From contig MKVY01000028.1 of NCBI GenBank assembly GCA_001899525.1, positions 46,770 to 90,709 on the forward strand: DNA of 43,940 bases, read 5' to 3'. The number at the start of each line of letters is the position of its first letter. The first letter of the stretch is position 1. Below, piece by piece: positions 1 to 8,319 of the stretch. The position numbers were made by a program, and so were the translations under genes. The stretch comes from Rhizobiales bacterium 65-9 (GTDB lineage Bacteria > Pseudomonadota > Alphaproteobacteria > Rhizobiales > Beijerinckiaceae). The notes under the pieces are model-generated. The model was not told where the DNA came from. It searched no databases and worked only from the letters and a program-made list of their open reading frames with translations.

Positions 1-840
1 AGGGAGCTCACAAGCGAGGAGCAGCTCAAGCGCGACGAGGCCGCGATCGACTCCTCCAAGGCGCCGCTGCTCGATCACCTGATCGAGCTGCGCTCGCGGC
101 TGATCAAGGTGCTGATCGGCCTGCTGGTTCTGTTCTTCATCTGCTTCGCGCTGTCGCGATACATCTACAACATCCTCGTCTGGCCGTTCGTCTGGGCGGC
201 GGGGCCGGGCGCCAATGTCCGCCTCATCTACACCGCTCCGCTCGAATATCTGTTCACGCAGATCAGGATCGCGATCTTCGGAGCGGCCTTCATCGGTTTC
301 CCGCTGATCGCGACGCAGCTCTACAAGTTCATCGCGCCGGGGCTCTACACCCACGAGAAGCGGGCCTTCGTGCCTTATCTGATCGCGACGCCGATCTTTT
401 TCATCCTCGGCGCCTGCATGGTCTATTTCATCGCCATGCCGGTGGTGATGCACTTCTCGCTCGGCCAGCAGCAGTCCGCGGGGGTTGATCAGGCCGCCAT
501 CGAGCTTCTGCCGCGCGTCAGCGAATATCTGTCGCTGATCATGACGCTGATCTTCGCCTTCGGCGTATCGTTCCAGCTTCCGGTCGTGCTGACGCTGCTC
601 GGCAATATCGGGGTGATCGACGCCCAGTGGCTGCGCGAAAAGCGTCGTTACATGGCGGTCGGCGTCATCACGCTGGCGGCGGTTCTGACCCCGCCTGATG
701 TGATCAGCCAGCTCTCCCTGGCGATCCCGACCTATCTTCTCTACGAGCTGTCGATCTTCTCGGTCGCCATGATCGAACGCAAGGCGAAGCGGCAGCAGGA
801 GATCGACCGGGCGGCGGAAAGTCCGGCGCCGGGCGAATAG
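1..840 (+). CDS. tatC: Sec-independent protein translocase TatC (5' end outside window)
   Basis: TatC is the polytopic inner-membrane receptor of the twin-arginine pathway, which exports folded proteins together with TatA and TatB. The reading frame is open from base 1, so the gene begins upstream. The first visible residues include the conserved amphipathic segment [15 protein letters not shown] just before the first membrane helix. Several hydrophobic segments follow, with the typical [12 protein letters not shown] and LTPPDVISQ motifs, and a charged cytoplasmic tail ends at 840. The first in-frame ATG at 109 lies inside the first helix and is not the true start. About 279 residues are visible, close to the full family length. 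serS follows after a palindromic repeat. tatA and tatB are expected just upstream but cannot be seen. Confidence 0.95.
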   Translation, partial: RELTSEEQLKRDEAAIDSSKAPLLDHLIELRSRLIKVLIGLLVLFFICFALSRYIYNILVWPFVWAAGPGANVRLIYTAPLEYLFTQIRIAIFGAAFIGFPLIATQLYKFIAPGLYTHEKRAFVPYLIATPIFFILGACMVYFIAMPVVMHFSLGQQQSAGVDQAAIELLPRVSEYLSLIMTLIFAFGVSFQLPVVLTLLGNIGVIDAQWLREKRRYMAVGVITLAAVLTPPDVISQLSLAIPTYLLYELSIFSVAMIERKAKRQQEIDRAAESPAPGE

Positions 841-878
841 CGCCCGCCGGCGCCGATTGACGCGCCTTCCAATTTCAC

Positions 879-918
879 GTCATTCCGGGCTCTCGCCTTC
901 GGCGAGCCCCGGAATGAC
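879..918. repeat. Short palindromic (REP-like) repeat between tatC and serS
   Basis: The outer arms (GTCATTCCGGG and CCCGGAATGAC, 879-889 and 908-918) are exact inverted repeats. An inner stem CTCGCC-TTC-GGCGAG lies between them. The same core, ATTCCGGGC/GCCCGGAAT, recurs at 31337-31446, so this is a dispersed element and not a gene-specific site. No T-run follows, which argues against a simple intrinsic terminator. It ends about 16 bases before the serS start. Confidence 0.75.
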
Positions 919-934
919 GCTGTAAACGATCGCC

Positions 935-2479
935 ATGCACGACATCAGATGGATACGCGATAACGCCGCCGCCTTCGACGAGGCCCTGCGGAATCGCCAG
1001 ATTTCCGGCGACGATCTGGCGCGATTTTCGTCGTCCCATCTGCTGGCCCTCGACGACGCCCGGCGCGCGGCGATCGCCGGCGCGCAGGAGGCGCAGGCCA
1101 AGCGCAACGCGCTGTCCAAGGAGGTCGGCCAGGCTAAGGCGAAGAAGGACGAGGCCCGCGCCGCCGACCTGATGGCGCAGGTCAACGCCATCAAGGAATC
1201 GCTGCCCCGGCTCGAAGCCGACGAGAAGAAGGCCGAGGCGGAGCTGAACGCCATCCTCGAAACCATTCCCAACGCGCCCTACCGCGCGGCCGACGAGGAC
1301 GGGCCGCCGGTCGGCGCCGACGAGGCGGGCAACCGGGAGCGCCTCGATCATCGCTTCGGCGCGCGGCGCATCGCCCCCTCGGCGCGCGGCGCTGTTGAAC
1401 CCGTTGACGGAGACGTGGCCCTCAACTTCGAGCCGAAGGAGCATTTCGAGCTCGGCGAGGCGATGGGCGGCATGGATTTCGAAACCGCCGCCAAGCTGTC
1501 GGGCTCGCGCTTTGTGGTGATGAAGCAGGGCGTCGCGCGGCTGCACCGCGCGCTCGGGCAATTCATGCTCGACACGCACACGCTCGAGCACGGCTATACG
1601 GAGTGCAATCCGCCGCTGCTGGTGACCGATGATGTAATGTACGGAACGGCGCAATTGCCGAAATTTTCCGAGGATCAATTCGCGGCAATAGATATCGTAA
1701 AATTTTCTCAGGAAATAAGCGGTGATCTCAAAGCGCGACAAAGTTTCGAGATTTTTGCTCTAGCGACTAAACATAGCGGTTTAAGCGACAAAGAAGATCA
1801 CGAGGAGTATAACGGCGCTCTTAGTGAATGGCTCAGTGCGCTCAAACGCGCCGGTCTGAAGGCGCCGAAGCATTGGCTCATCCCCACCGCCGAAGTGTCT
1901 CTGACGAACTTCGTCCGCGACGCCATCGTATCCGACGATCAACTCCCGATGCGTCTCACCGCGCTGACGCCCTGCTTTCGTTCGGAGGCTGGATCGGCGG
2001 GGCGCGACACGCGCGGCATGCTGCGCCAGCATCAGTTCGAGAAGGTCGAGCTCGTCTCCATTGTCGCGCCGGAGAAATCGCGCGAGGAGCATGAGCGCAT
2101 GCTGTGGGCGGCCGAGAACGTGTTGAAGAAGCTCGGGCTCGCCTTCCGCGTGATGACGCTCTGCACCGGCGACATGGGCTTCGCCTCGAAGAAGACCTAC
2201 GACATCGAGGTCTGGCTGCCGGGCCAGAAGGCCTATCGCGAAATCTCGTCCTGCTCGGTCTGCGGCGATTTCCAGGCCCGCCGCATGAAGGCGCAGTATC
2301 GCAACGCCGCGGGCAAGATGCAGGGCTACGTCCACACGCTCAACGGCTCCGGCGTCGCCGTCGGTCGCGCCCTTATCGCCGTGATGGAGACCTACCAGAA
2401 CGGCGACGGGTCGGTGACGATTCCCGACGCGCTGCGTCCGTACATGGGCGGCGTCGAGGCGATCGGGAAGGCGGCGTGA
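935..2479 (+). CDS. serS: Seryl-tRNA synthetase with a large in-frame insertion
   Basis: This class II synthetase charges tRNA-Ser (and tRNA-Sec where present) with serine in the cytoplasm. Residues 1-110 form the N-terminal coiled-coil tRNA-binding arm ([10 protein letters not shown], then Lys/Glu/Ala-rich helices). The catalytic core shows [10 protein letters not shown] (motif 1 region), WLIPTAEV at 314-321, [14 protein letters not shown] (motif 2 and loop), [13 protein letters not shown] and [14 protein letters not shown] (motif 3). At 514 residues it is about 90 longer than the usual ~425. Roughly 60 extra residues (about 252-311) sit between [13 protein letters not shown] and HWLIPTAEV, with a smaller excess around 140-165. 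The DNA of the large insert (1681-1800) is about 41% GC by hand count and uses codons rare in this window (ATA, TTA, GTA, CTA). All active-site motifs remain, so the enzyme is probably functional. Confidence 0.95.
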   Translation: MHDIRWIRDNAAAFDEALRNRQISGDDLARFSSSHLLALDDARRAAIAGAQEAQAKRNALSKEVGQAKAKKDEARAADLMAQVNAIKESLPRLEADEKKAEAELNAILETIPNAPYRAADEDGPPVGADEAGNRERLDHRFGARRIAPSARGAVEPVDGDVALNFEPKEHFELGEAMGGMDFETAAKLSGSRFVVMKQGVARLHRALGQFMLDTHTLEHGYTECNPPLLVTDDVMYGTAQLPKFSEDQFAAIDIVKFSQEISGDLKARQSFEIFALATKHSGLSDKEDHEEYNGALSEWLSALKRAGLKAPKHWLIPTAEVSLTNFVRDAIVSDDQLPMRLTALTPCFRSEAGSAGRDTRGMLRQHQFEKVELVSIVAPEKSREEHERMLWAAENVLKKLGLAFRVMTLCTGDMGFASKKTYDIEVWLPGQKAYREISSCSVCGDFQARRMKAQYRNAAGKMQGYVHTLNGSGVAVGRALIAVMETYQNGDGSVTIPDALRPYMGGVEAIGKAA

Positions 2480-2503
2480 TGAAAGAGGCGTCGCTCCGTC
2501 CCC

Positions 2504-2531
2504 CGCTCCCTGACGCGAGCGTCAGCGAGCG
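2504..2531. repeat. Palindromic hairpin after serS
   Basis: A perfect stem CTGACGC-GA-GCGTCAG (2510-2525) is extended by CGCTC/GAGCG with one mismatch. No T-run follows. It lies 25 bases after the serS stop and could be a weak terminator, an mRNA 3'-end stabiliser, or a dispersed palindrome. Confidence 0.4.
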
Positions 2532-2684
2532 CAAGGGCGGCCGGGGCCTAGCGGAAACTTGCGCCGCAGGCGCATGGAACGGGAATCTCCGTCACGCGCC
2601 CGCTTCGTTCGCAATCGGCGCGCTGGAGCCCGGATACGGTTCCGCTTCGCTTCACCGTTCCGGAGAAGAGGATTTTCAGACGAC

Positions 2685-3446
2685 ATGCGCATCCTGATCA
2701 CCAATGACGACGGCGTGCATGCGCCGGGGCTCGCGGTTCTCGAGCGCATCGCGAAAGCGCTGAGCGACGATGTTTGGGTCGTCGCGCCGGAGACCGACCA
2801 GTCCGGCGTGTCCCACTCCCTGTCGCTCAACGATCCGCTGCGCCTGCGCAAGATCGGTGAGCGTCATTTCGCGGTGAAAGGCACGCCGACCGATTGCGTC
2901 ATCATGGGCGTGCGCGAGGTGATGAAGGATGCGCGGCCCGATCTCATTCTCTCCGGCGTCAATTCCGGCCAGAACGTCGCCGAGGATGTGAGCTATTCCG
3001 GCACCATCGCCGCGGCGATCGAGGGAACCATTCTCGGCATTCCGTCGATCGCGCTGTCGCAGGGCTACGGCCCGAGCGGCCGCGAGAAAATACTCTGGGA
3101 GTGCGCCGAGACGCTGGCGCCCGACGTGATCCGCAAGGTCATCGCGGCCGGCGTCGAGAAGGGGTCGCTGGTCAATCTCAATTTCCCGAACTGCCCGCCG
3201 GCGGAAATCGAGGGCGTCGCGGTCACGGCGCAGGGCAAGCGCGACCAGCAGTTGCTGAAGCTCGACGCGCGCATCGACGGGCGCGGCCGTCCTTATTACT
3301 GGGTGGCGTTTCATCGCGGCCCGCACACGCCGGCGAACGGCACCGATCTCTGGGCGCTGGCCAACAAGCGGGTGTCGGTGACGCCTCTTCGCCTCGATCA
3401 GACCGACGAGCCGACGATGACGCGCTATGCCCGGCTCTTTGCCTGA
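2685..3446 (+). CDS. surE: 5'/3'-nucleotidase SurE
   Basis: SurE is a metal-dependent phosphatase acting on nucleoside 5'- and 3'-monophosphates, associated with stationary-phase survival. The protein opens with [15 protein letters not shown], which carries the metal-binding Asp pair (D8, D9) of the family. It continues with [15 protein letters not shown] and [18 protein letters not shown], the other conserved active-site stretches. The ATG at 2685 gives 253 residues, the normal family length, and has a GGAGAAGAG ribosome-binding sequence about 15 bases upstream. A longer in-frame reading from 2559 lacks homology in its first 42 codons. The 3' end overlaps pcm by 20 bases. The order surE-pcm-nlpD is the same as in Escherichia coli. 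Confidence 0.95.
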   Translation: MRILITNDDGVHAPGLAVLERIAKALSDDVWVVAPETDQSGVSHSLSLNDPLRLRKIGERHFAVKGTPTDCVIMGVREVMKDARPDLILSGVNSGQNVAEDVSYSGTIAAAIEGTILGIPSIALSQGYGPSGREKILWECAETLAPDVIRKVIAAGVEKGSLVNLNFPNCPPAEIEGVAVTAQGKRDQQLLKLDARIDGRGRPYYWVAFHRGPHTPANGTDLWALANKRVSVTPLRLDQTDEPTMTRYARLFA

Positions 3447-4128
3447 CCTGTTCGACGACGCGCCGGAGGAGGCGCGCGGATCGCCCTACGCGCGCTCGGC
3501 CATCGACCGGCTGAGCTTCACGCTGAAGATGCGCGAGCGCGGCTATCGCGACACCGCCCTCCTGCGCGCCTTCGAATTGGTGCCGCGCGAGAGCTTCGCG
3601 CCGCGCCGCTACGCCGATCTGGCGCGCCGCGACATCGCGCTGCCGCTCGCCTGCGGCCAGACCATGACCGCGCCGCTCGCGCTCGCGCGCCTGATCACGC
3701 TGGCGGCGATCGAGCCGGGATGCCGGGTGCTGGAGATCGGGGCGGGCTCGGGCTACGCCACCGCCATCCTCGCCCATCTTGCCGGCGAGGTTCTGTCGGT
3801 CGAACGCTTTCGCAGCCTCGCGGTCGAGGCCGAGGGCAAGCTGAAGGATTTCGGGCCGGGCCGGACGGAGGTGCTGCACGCCGACGGACTGCAGAGTCTC
3901 GGGCGCGGCCAGTTCGACCGGATCGTGATCGACGGCGGCTTGCCCACCTGGCCGCAGCGGCTGATCGACACGCTGGCGCCGGGCGGGCGCATGGTGGCTT
4001 GCGTGGGCGAGGGCGGCGAGGCGCGCCTGAGAACGCTCGACAAGTCGGCCTCCGGCGCTCCGGTTGAGCTCGCCAACGAGCAGGCGCGCCGGCCGCTCCT
4101 CGTCTCGGGTCGCGCCGAGACGCTGTAA
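3427..4128 (+). CDS. pcm: Protein-L-isoaspartate O-methyltransferase
   Basis: The enzyme methylates L-isoaspartyl residues in aged proteins with S-adenosylmethionine and so starts their repair. The N-terminal part has the family pattern [22 protein letters not shown], then [10 protein letters not shown] (residues about 75-83). The SAM-binding loop is [13 protein letters not shown] (101-113), with the acidic strand end LSVER after it. The start at 3427 lies inside the surE end (20-base overlap), which suggests translational coupling. Length (233 residues) is normal. An NlpD-type lipoprotein gene follows after 131 bases, keeping the surE-pcm-nlpD synteny known from proteobacteria. Confidence 0.93.
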   Translation: MPGSLPDLFDDAPEEARGSPYARSAIDRLSFTLKMRERGYRDTALLRAFELVPRESFAPRRYADLARRDIALPLACGQTMTAPLALARLITLAAIEPGCRVLEIGAGSGYATAILAHLAGEVLSVERFRSLAVEAEGKLKDFGPGRTEVLHADGLQSLGRGQFDRIVIDGGLPTWPQRLIDTLAPGGRMVACVGEGGEARLRTLDKSASGAPVELANEQARRPLLVSGRAETL

Positions 4129-4259
4129 AGCGGCGAAAATGTCGCGGATTGTCGCTGAAAGAGGGGTAACCTTAAGCCGGCGTTGCCGGAACTAACGAGC
4201 TTTTAACCGATCCGAGCTTAAATCACGACCTATCGGGTTGCGTTGCGTCGGGTGCGTCC

Positions 4260-5480
4260 ATGAGTGTGCGTCGGTTATCGGAGTTCCGCGGCTCTCTCGT
4301 CCGCGCGGTGAGCGCCAGCGTTATCGCCCTCGTGGCGGCCGCGTGCTCTGGCGATTCCAATCGCTTCGCCGAAAGCAATCCCTTCGGCAATCCATTCTCC
4401 TCATCGCGCGTCGATATGGCGCCGACAGGCTCGATCCCGAACCAGACGGCCTCGACGCTCCCGCCCGCGCAGGTTTCCACCCCACGCGTCGCCTCCGCGC
4501 CGTTGCCCGCGCCGACAAGTCCGACGATCAGTCAGAACGTCATCAACCGCGCCGGCGCCGGCGTGAACGCGCCCGTGACCGGATACAAGGTGGACGGCTG
4601 GACGGCCGCCGGCGGCAGCCCCGTGGTGCTGGCGCAGGGCGAGAGCGTGAACGCGCTGGCCAACCGCTACGGCGTTCCGGCCGAGGCGATTTACAAGACG
4701 AACGGTCTTTCTGCGGGCAGCGCGGTCGCGCCGGGAACCCGGCTGACCATTCCGGTCTATCGTCCGGGCGCGACGGCCGAGGTCGCGCGTCCCGTGGCGA
4801 CGCCGAAGCTGACCCCGCCGCCGAAGCCTGAGGTCAAGCACGCGGCAGCGAAGCCCGCCGCGCCCCTGGCCCCGCCGAAGGCGGCTGAAAAGCATGCTCC
4901 TGCGAAACCGGCGGCTGAAAAGCCGAACGTGGTCGCAGCCAAGCCCGAACCGGCGAAGCCCGCCAAGGCGAAGCCCGCGACGGCGAAGGACGACGCGCCT
5001 GCGAAGCCGGCGCCGAAGGCGGTCGAGGCCAAGCAGCCGACGGCTGCGCCGGCAAATGAGACGAAGATCGCACGCACCGAGAAGGCGGAGCCCGAGACGA
5101 CCGGCAGCCTGCCGTCAGGCGGCAGCTTCCGCTGGCCGGCCCGTGGGCGAATCATTTCCGGGTTCAAGAACAACGGCAATGAAGGCATCAACATCGCCGT
5201 TCCCGAGGGCACGCCCGTCAAGGCGGCCGAGGAGGGCACCGTCGCCTATGCCGGCAGCGAGTTGAAGGGCTACGGCAACCTCGTGCTGGTGCGCCATCCC
5301 AACGGCTATGTCTCGGCCTACGCCCACAACGGCGACCTGAAGGTCAAGAAAGGCGACACGGTGAAACGCGGCCAGACGATCGCGACCGCCGGTCAGACCG
5401 GGAACGTGTCCTCGCCGCAATTGCACTTCGAGATCCGCAAGGGCTCGACGCCGGTCGATCCCTCGACATATCTCCAGTAA
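4260..5480 (+). CDS. NlpD-type lipoprotein: LysM plus degenerate M23 (LytM) domain
   Basis: A short N-terminal hydrophobic segment ends in VAAAC (Cys29), a plausible lipobox. A LysM domain at about 106-166 (YKVDGWTAAGG...VLAQGESVNALANRYGV) should bind peptidoglycan. A long Ala/Lys/Pro-rich linker (about 175-280) spans the periplasm. The C-terminal M23/LytM fold (about 290-406) keeps SAYAHNGD (H356) and QLHFEIR (H389). The first zinc motif HxxxD is instead N307-E-G-I-N311, so both ligands are lost. By analogy with E. coli NlpD/EnvC this is probably not a peptidase but an activator of cell-wall amidases during division. The position after surE-pcm supports an NlpD orthologue. The exact name (nlpD or dipM-like) is inferred. 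Confidence 0.88.
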   Translation: MSVRRLSEFRGSLVRAVSASVIALVAAACSGDSNRFAESNPFGNPFSSSRVDMAPTGSIPNQTASTLPPAQVSTPRVASAPLPAPTSPTISQNVINRAGAGVNAPVTGYKVDGWTAAGGSPVVLAQGESVNALANRYGVPAEAIYKTNGLSAGSAVAPGTRLTIPVYRPGATAEVARPVATPKLTPPPKPEVKHAAAKPAAPLAPPKAAEKHAPAKPAAEKPNVVAAKPEPAKPAKAKPATAKDDAPAKPAPKAVEAKQPTAAPANETKIARTEKAEPETTGSLPSGGSFRWPARGRIISGFKNNGNEGINIAVPEGTPVKAAEEGTVAYAGSELKGYGNLVLVRHPNGYVSAYAHNGDLKVKKGDTVKRGQTIATAGQTGNVSSPQLHFEIRKGSTPVDPSTYLQ

Positions 5481-5544
5481 ATCAAGCGCCGGAGGTCGCC
5501 GCTGAAAAGCGGGACCCGTTCTCCGAAAGCGCCATGCTCCGCAA

Positions 5545-5982
5545 TCAAGCCGCCCGCCGCGCTCCGCGCGGCGGCTGCATTTTGATCACCGCGCTTTTCG
5601 CGGTCGCCTTGTCGAACTTGATTCGCGCCGCCTCGATCTCGCTCTGATTCTGGAACGCCCAGTCGCCCAGCGCTTTCACCGGCGCGAGCAGGGAGTGGCC
5701 GAGCGGGGTCAATTCATAATCGACGCGCGGCGGCACCGTCGGATGCACCGAGCGGCTGACGAGCCCGTCCCGCTCGAGCCCCCGCAGGGTGAGCGTCAGC
5801 ATGCGCTGCGAGATGCCGTCGATGCGCCGCTGCAACTCGGAGAAGCGCATCGGGCCGCCGCCCAAGAGGCGCACCAGCAGCACCGCCCATTTGTCGCCGA
5901 TGCGCGCCAGCACCGTGTTCACGAACCGGCAGCTTTCCGACTTATGCGGCCCGGCAGGCACATCCATGTTCGTATCAACCAC
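5545..5982 (-). CDS. HxlR-family winged-helix transcriptional regulator
   Basis: The 145-residue protein has the HxlR signature: CRFVNTVLARIGDKWAVLLVRLL (18-40), then RFSELQRRIDGISQRMLTLTLRGLERDGLVSR (recognition helix and wing) and PRVDYELTPLGHSLL. Cys18 sits at the N-terminal position used by several HxlR members to sense oxidants or electrophiles (for example YodB and HypR); sensing here is inference. The gene is divergent from an FMN reductase at 6128, and a palindrome lies in the shared promoter region. This is the usual arrangement of a repressor controlling an adjacent redox enzyme. The C-terminus is Lys/Arg-rich. Confidence 0.9.
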   Translation of the reverse strand: MVDTNMDVPAGPHKSESCRFVNTVLARIGDKWAVLLVRLLGGGPMRFSELQRRIDGISQRMLTLTLRGLERDGLVSRSVHPTVPPRVDYELTPLGHSLLAPVKALGDWAFQNQSEIEAARIKFDKATAKSAVIKMQPPRGARRAA

Positions 5983-6028
5983 CGATGTGCCTCCTTGTAT
6001 TGCGGCGCAACGTTACTTTATGAGCGTC

Positions 6029-6045
6029 AGTTACAAACCGTAACT
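6029..6045. promoter_or_regulatory. Candidate operator for the HxlR-type regulator
   Basis: A perfect inverted repeat AGTTAC-N5-GTAACT lies in the 145-base region between the divergent hxlR-type gene and the FMN reductase gene. A further GTTAC half-site is at 6012-6016. The surroundings are less GC-rich than the genes, as expected for a promoter. Dyad symmetry fits the dimeric HxlR family. Binding has not been shown. Confidence 0.55.
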
Positions 6046-6127
6046 AAGTTGTTTCCGACGAAATGCAAGCCGCTGCGGATGGGCCGCGCGGGCGACGCCG
6101 GGGGCTTGGATCGTTTGGAGGCGCCAT

Positions 6128-6721
6128 ATGTCACTCAAGCTGCATACCATCATCGCCAGCACCCGTCCGGGCCGGATCGGCCCTTCCGTCGCGCGCTGGT
6201 TCAACGACTTCGCCGCCAAGAACAGCAAGTTCGACGCGACGCTCGTCGATCTCGCCGATTTCAGGCTGCCGATCTTCGACGAGCCGGAGCATCCAATGCG
6301 GCAGAACTACAAGCACGAGCACACCAAGAAATGGGCGGCGAGCGTAGCCGCTGCGGACGCGGTCGTGTTCGTGACGCCGGAATACAACTACATGCCGCCG
6401 CCGTCCCTTGTGAACGCGATCAGCTTCCTCTCCAAGGAATGGAACTACAAGCCGGCCGGCTTTGTGAGCTATGGCGGCGTGTCGGGCGGCCTGCGCGCCG
6501 CGCAGCAGGCGCGCCTCCTCGCCTCCACCGTGAAGATGATGCCGATTCCGGAAGGCGTGCCGATCCCGATGGTGTTTGGTCTGCTCGACGAGACCGGCGG
6601 CTTCAAGGCGAACGAACTGATCGAGACGAGCGCGAAAACCATGCTGGCGGAGCTTTATCGCTGGAGCGAGGCGCTGACGCCGCTGCGTCGCCCCGAGACC
6701 GCGGCGCAGAAGGCCGCGTAA
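6128..6721 (+). CDS. NAD(P)H-dependent FMN reductase (flavodoxin-fold)
   Basis: This is a cytoplasmic flavin/quinone reductase of the NADPH-dependent FMN reductase family. The N-terminal loop ASTRPGRIGPSVARW binds the FMN phosphate. TPEYNYMPPPSLVNAI is the second conserved FMN-contacting loop, and VSYGGVSGGLRAAQQ the third. Length (197 residues) is typical. A GGAGG ribosome-binding sequence lies 6 bases before the ATG. The divergent HxlR regulator suggests induction by quinones, diamide-like oxidants or other electrophiles. This is inferred from YodB-type systems. Confidence 0.9.
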   Translation: MSLKLHTIIASTRPGRIGPSVARWFNDFAAKNSKFDATLVDLADFRLPIFDEPEHPMRQNYKHEHTKKWAASVAAADAVVFVTPEYNYMPPPSLVNAISFLSKEWNYKPAGFVSYGGVSGGLRAAQQARLLASTVKMMPIPEGVPIPMVFGLLDETGGFKANELIETSAKTMLAELYRWSEALTPLRRPETAAQKAA

Positions 6722-6828
6722 ATCCAACTGCGGAAAGCGGCGGCGCGCCGCGTCGAAAACGGACAAAGTCTTGCGGCCGCTTCTCCGGAAGCGGCCGTTT
6801 CGATTCCGGAAAGCGCCGTCGCGACGGG

Positions 6829-7707
6829 CTATTCCGCCAGCATCTTTCCCTGACGTCCCGCCAGATACTGTATATATTGCCATGCCGTGCGCCCGGCGCG
6901 CGAGCCGCGAGTCGTGGCCCATTCCAGCGCTTCGGCGCGAATCCCGTCGCGATCCCCGAGATCGAGCGCGAAATGCTCGGCGTAGCCGAACACCATGTCG
7001 AGATACTCGTCCTGGCTGCATTTGTGGAAGCCGAGCCACAACCCGAAGCGGTCCGACAGGGACACCTTTTCCTCGACCGCCTCGCCGGGATTGATCGCCG
7101 TGGAGCGCTCATTCTCCATCATGTCGCGCGGCAGCAGGTGCCGCCTGTTCGACGTCGCGTAGAAGACCACATTGTCGGGCCGCCCTTCGATGCCGCCGTC
7201 GAGCACGGCTTTCAGCGATTTGTAGGAGGTGTCGTCGGCGTCGAAGGACAGATCGTCGCAGAACAGGATGAAGCGGTGCGGGTCGGCGCGCGTGATCGTC
7301 ATCAGCGCCGGCAGGCTCTCGATATCCTCGCGATGGATTTCGATCAGCTTCATCGGCCGGCACCCTTCGGGCGCGAGCGCCGCATTCACGGTCGCCTGCG
7401 CCGCTTTCACGAGCGAGGATTTGCCCATGCCGCGCGCGCCCCACAGCAGCGCATTGTTGGCGGGCAGGCCGCGCGCGAAGCGCATCGTGTTGTCGATGAG
7501 CTGGTCGCGCACCCGGTCGATTCCCTTGAGCAGCGGAAGGGCGACGCGGTTGACCCTGGGAACGGGCTGAAGGCGGGCCGGGGAGGGGTGCCAGACGAAG
7601 GCGTCCGCCGCCGCGAGGTCGACGGGCGGGGAAGCCGGAGGCGCCGCGCGCTCCAGCGCTTCGGCGATTCGGCGGAGAAGGACGAGGGCGTCTGCGTCGA
7701 CAGGCAT
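6829..7707 (-). CDS. DUF815-family AAA ATPase
   Basis: The 292-residue product has a P-loop GARGMGKS (about 90-97), a Walker B strand FILFCDDLSF (about 147-156), and a sensor-1-like YATSNRRHLLP followed by RDMMENE. This matches the DUF815 group of AAA ATPases, whose function is not established. I chose the ATG at 7707. A further 88 upstream codons are open but run into the yajC promoter and start with a low-complexity Arg-rich sequence. The gene is divergent from yajC-secD-secF, a neighbourhood I recall from other Hyphomicrobiales. No partner or substrate can be inferred from the sequence. Confidence 0.85.
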   Translation of the reverse strand: MPVDADALVLLRRIAEALERAAPPASPPVDLAAADAFVWHPSPARLQPVPRVNRVALPLLKGIDRVRDQLIDNTMRFARGLPANNALLWGARGMGKSSLVKAAQATVNAALAPEGCRPMKLIEIHREDIESLPALMTITRADPHRFILFCDDLSFDADDTSYKSLKAVLDGGIEGRPDNVVFYATSNRRHLLPRDMMENERSTAINPGEAVEEKVSLSDRFGLWLGFHKCSQDEYLDMVFGYAEHFALDLGDRDGIRAEALEWATTRGSRAGRTAWQYIQYLAGRQGKMLAE

Positions 7708-7963
7708 TCTGGGTGGTCCGGCGTAACGCGCCTGGGAAGCGCGACTCTCAGCCCTAACGCCTGCAAGCCGCCTTTTCGTCAATATCGCCTGGCGGCGCGG
7801 CCCATGCCACAGGCGCAGGGCGCCCCGAAACAACGGCGTGATCGCGCGAACCGTTGCTTTCGGGGGGGCTCTGGCTATAGTCCGCGCGATTTTGCGCCGG
7901 GCGCGTCGGGAATCCCCCGGCCGCCCGGCTCGTGTTCCAGGTCCCGCTCCCCAAGGAGGCTTC

Positions 7964-8290
7964 GTGTTCACCCCGGCTTACGCGCAGACGGCAGGCTCGC
8001 CCTTTGGCGGCGACATCTTCATCCAGCTCATGCCGTTCGTGCTGATCTTCGTGATCATGTATTTCCTGATCATCCGGCCGCAGCAGAATCGCGCCAAGCA
8101 GCATCGGGAGATGATTTCCAACGTGCGGCGGGGCGACACGGTGGTCATGTCGGGCGGCCTCATCGGCAGGGTGTCGAAGGTCGTGGACGAGAACGAGCTT
8201 GAGATCGAGATCGCCGACAACGTGAAGGTGAAGGTGGCGCGCGGCATGATTTCCGACGTTCGCGCCAAGGGAGAGCCGGTCAAGTCGTAA
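7964..8290 (+). CDS. yajC: Preprotein translocase subunit YajC
   Basis: YajC is a single-span inner-membrane protein associated with SecDF and the Sec translocon. After a short N-terminus rich in small residues, the membrane helix LMPFVLIFVIMYFLIIRPQQ ends in the signature RPQQ, followed by NRAKQHREMI and a cytoplasmic domain with RRGDTVVMSGGLIGRV. The start is GTG at 7964, preceded by a perfect AAGGAGG at 7953-7959 with a 4-base gap. This gives 108 residues, the usual size. An ATG at 7838 in the same frame would add 42 unrelated residues. secD starts 29 bases downstream. Confidence 0.95.
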   Translation: MFTPAYAQTAGSPFGGDIFIQLMPFVLIFVIMYFLIIRPQQNRAKQHREMISNVRRGDTVVMSGGLIGRVSKVVDENELEIEIADNVKVKVARGMISDVRAKGEPVKS

Positions 8291-8319
8291 GGCCGGACCT
8301 CGATCGACAGGGCATTCGC

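Noticed and set aside
1681..1866. Intein or self-splicing element in serS
   Set aside because: The insert is only about 60 residues, with no Cys/Ser/Thr at the splice junctions and no His-Asn end, and no intron structure. It is better explained as an in-frame peptide insertion.
5695..8202. Plus-strand reading frame of 835 codons across hxlR, the FMN reductase and the DUF815 gene
   Set aside because: It crosses three clear genes and two intergenic regions and shows no family similarity; it is a compositional artefact.
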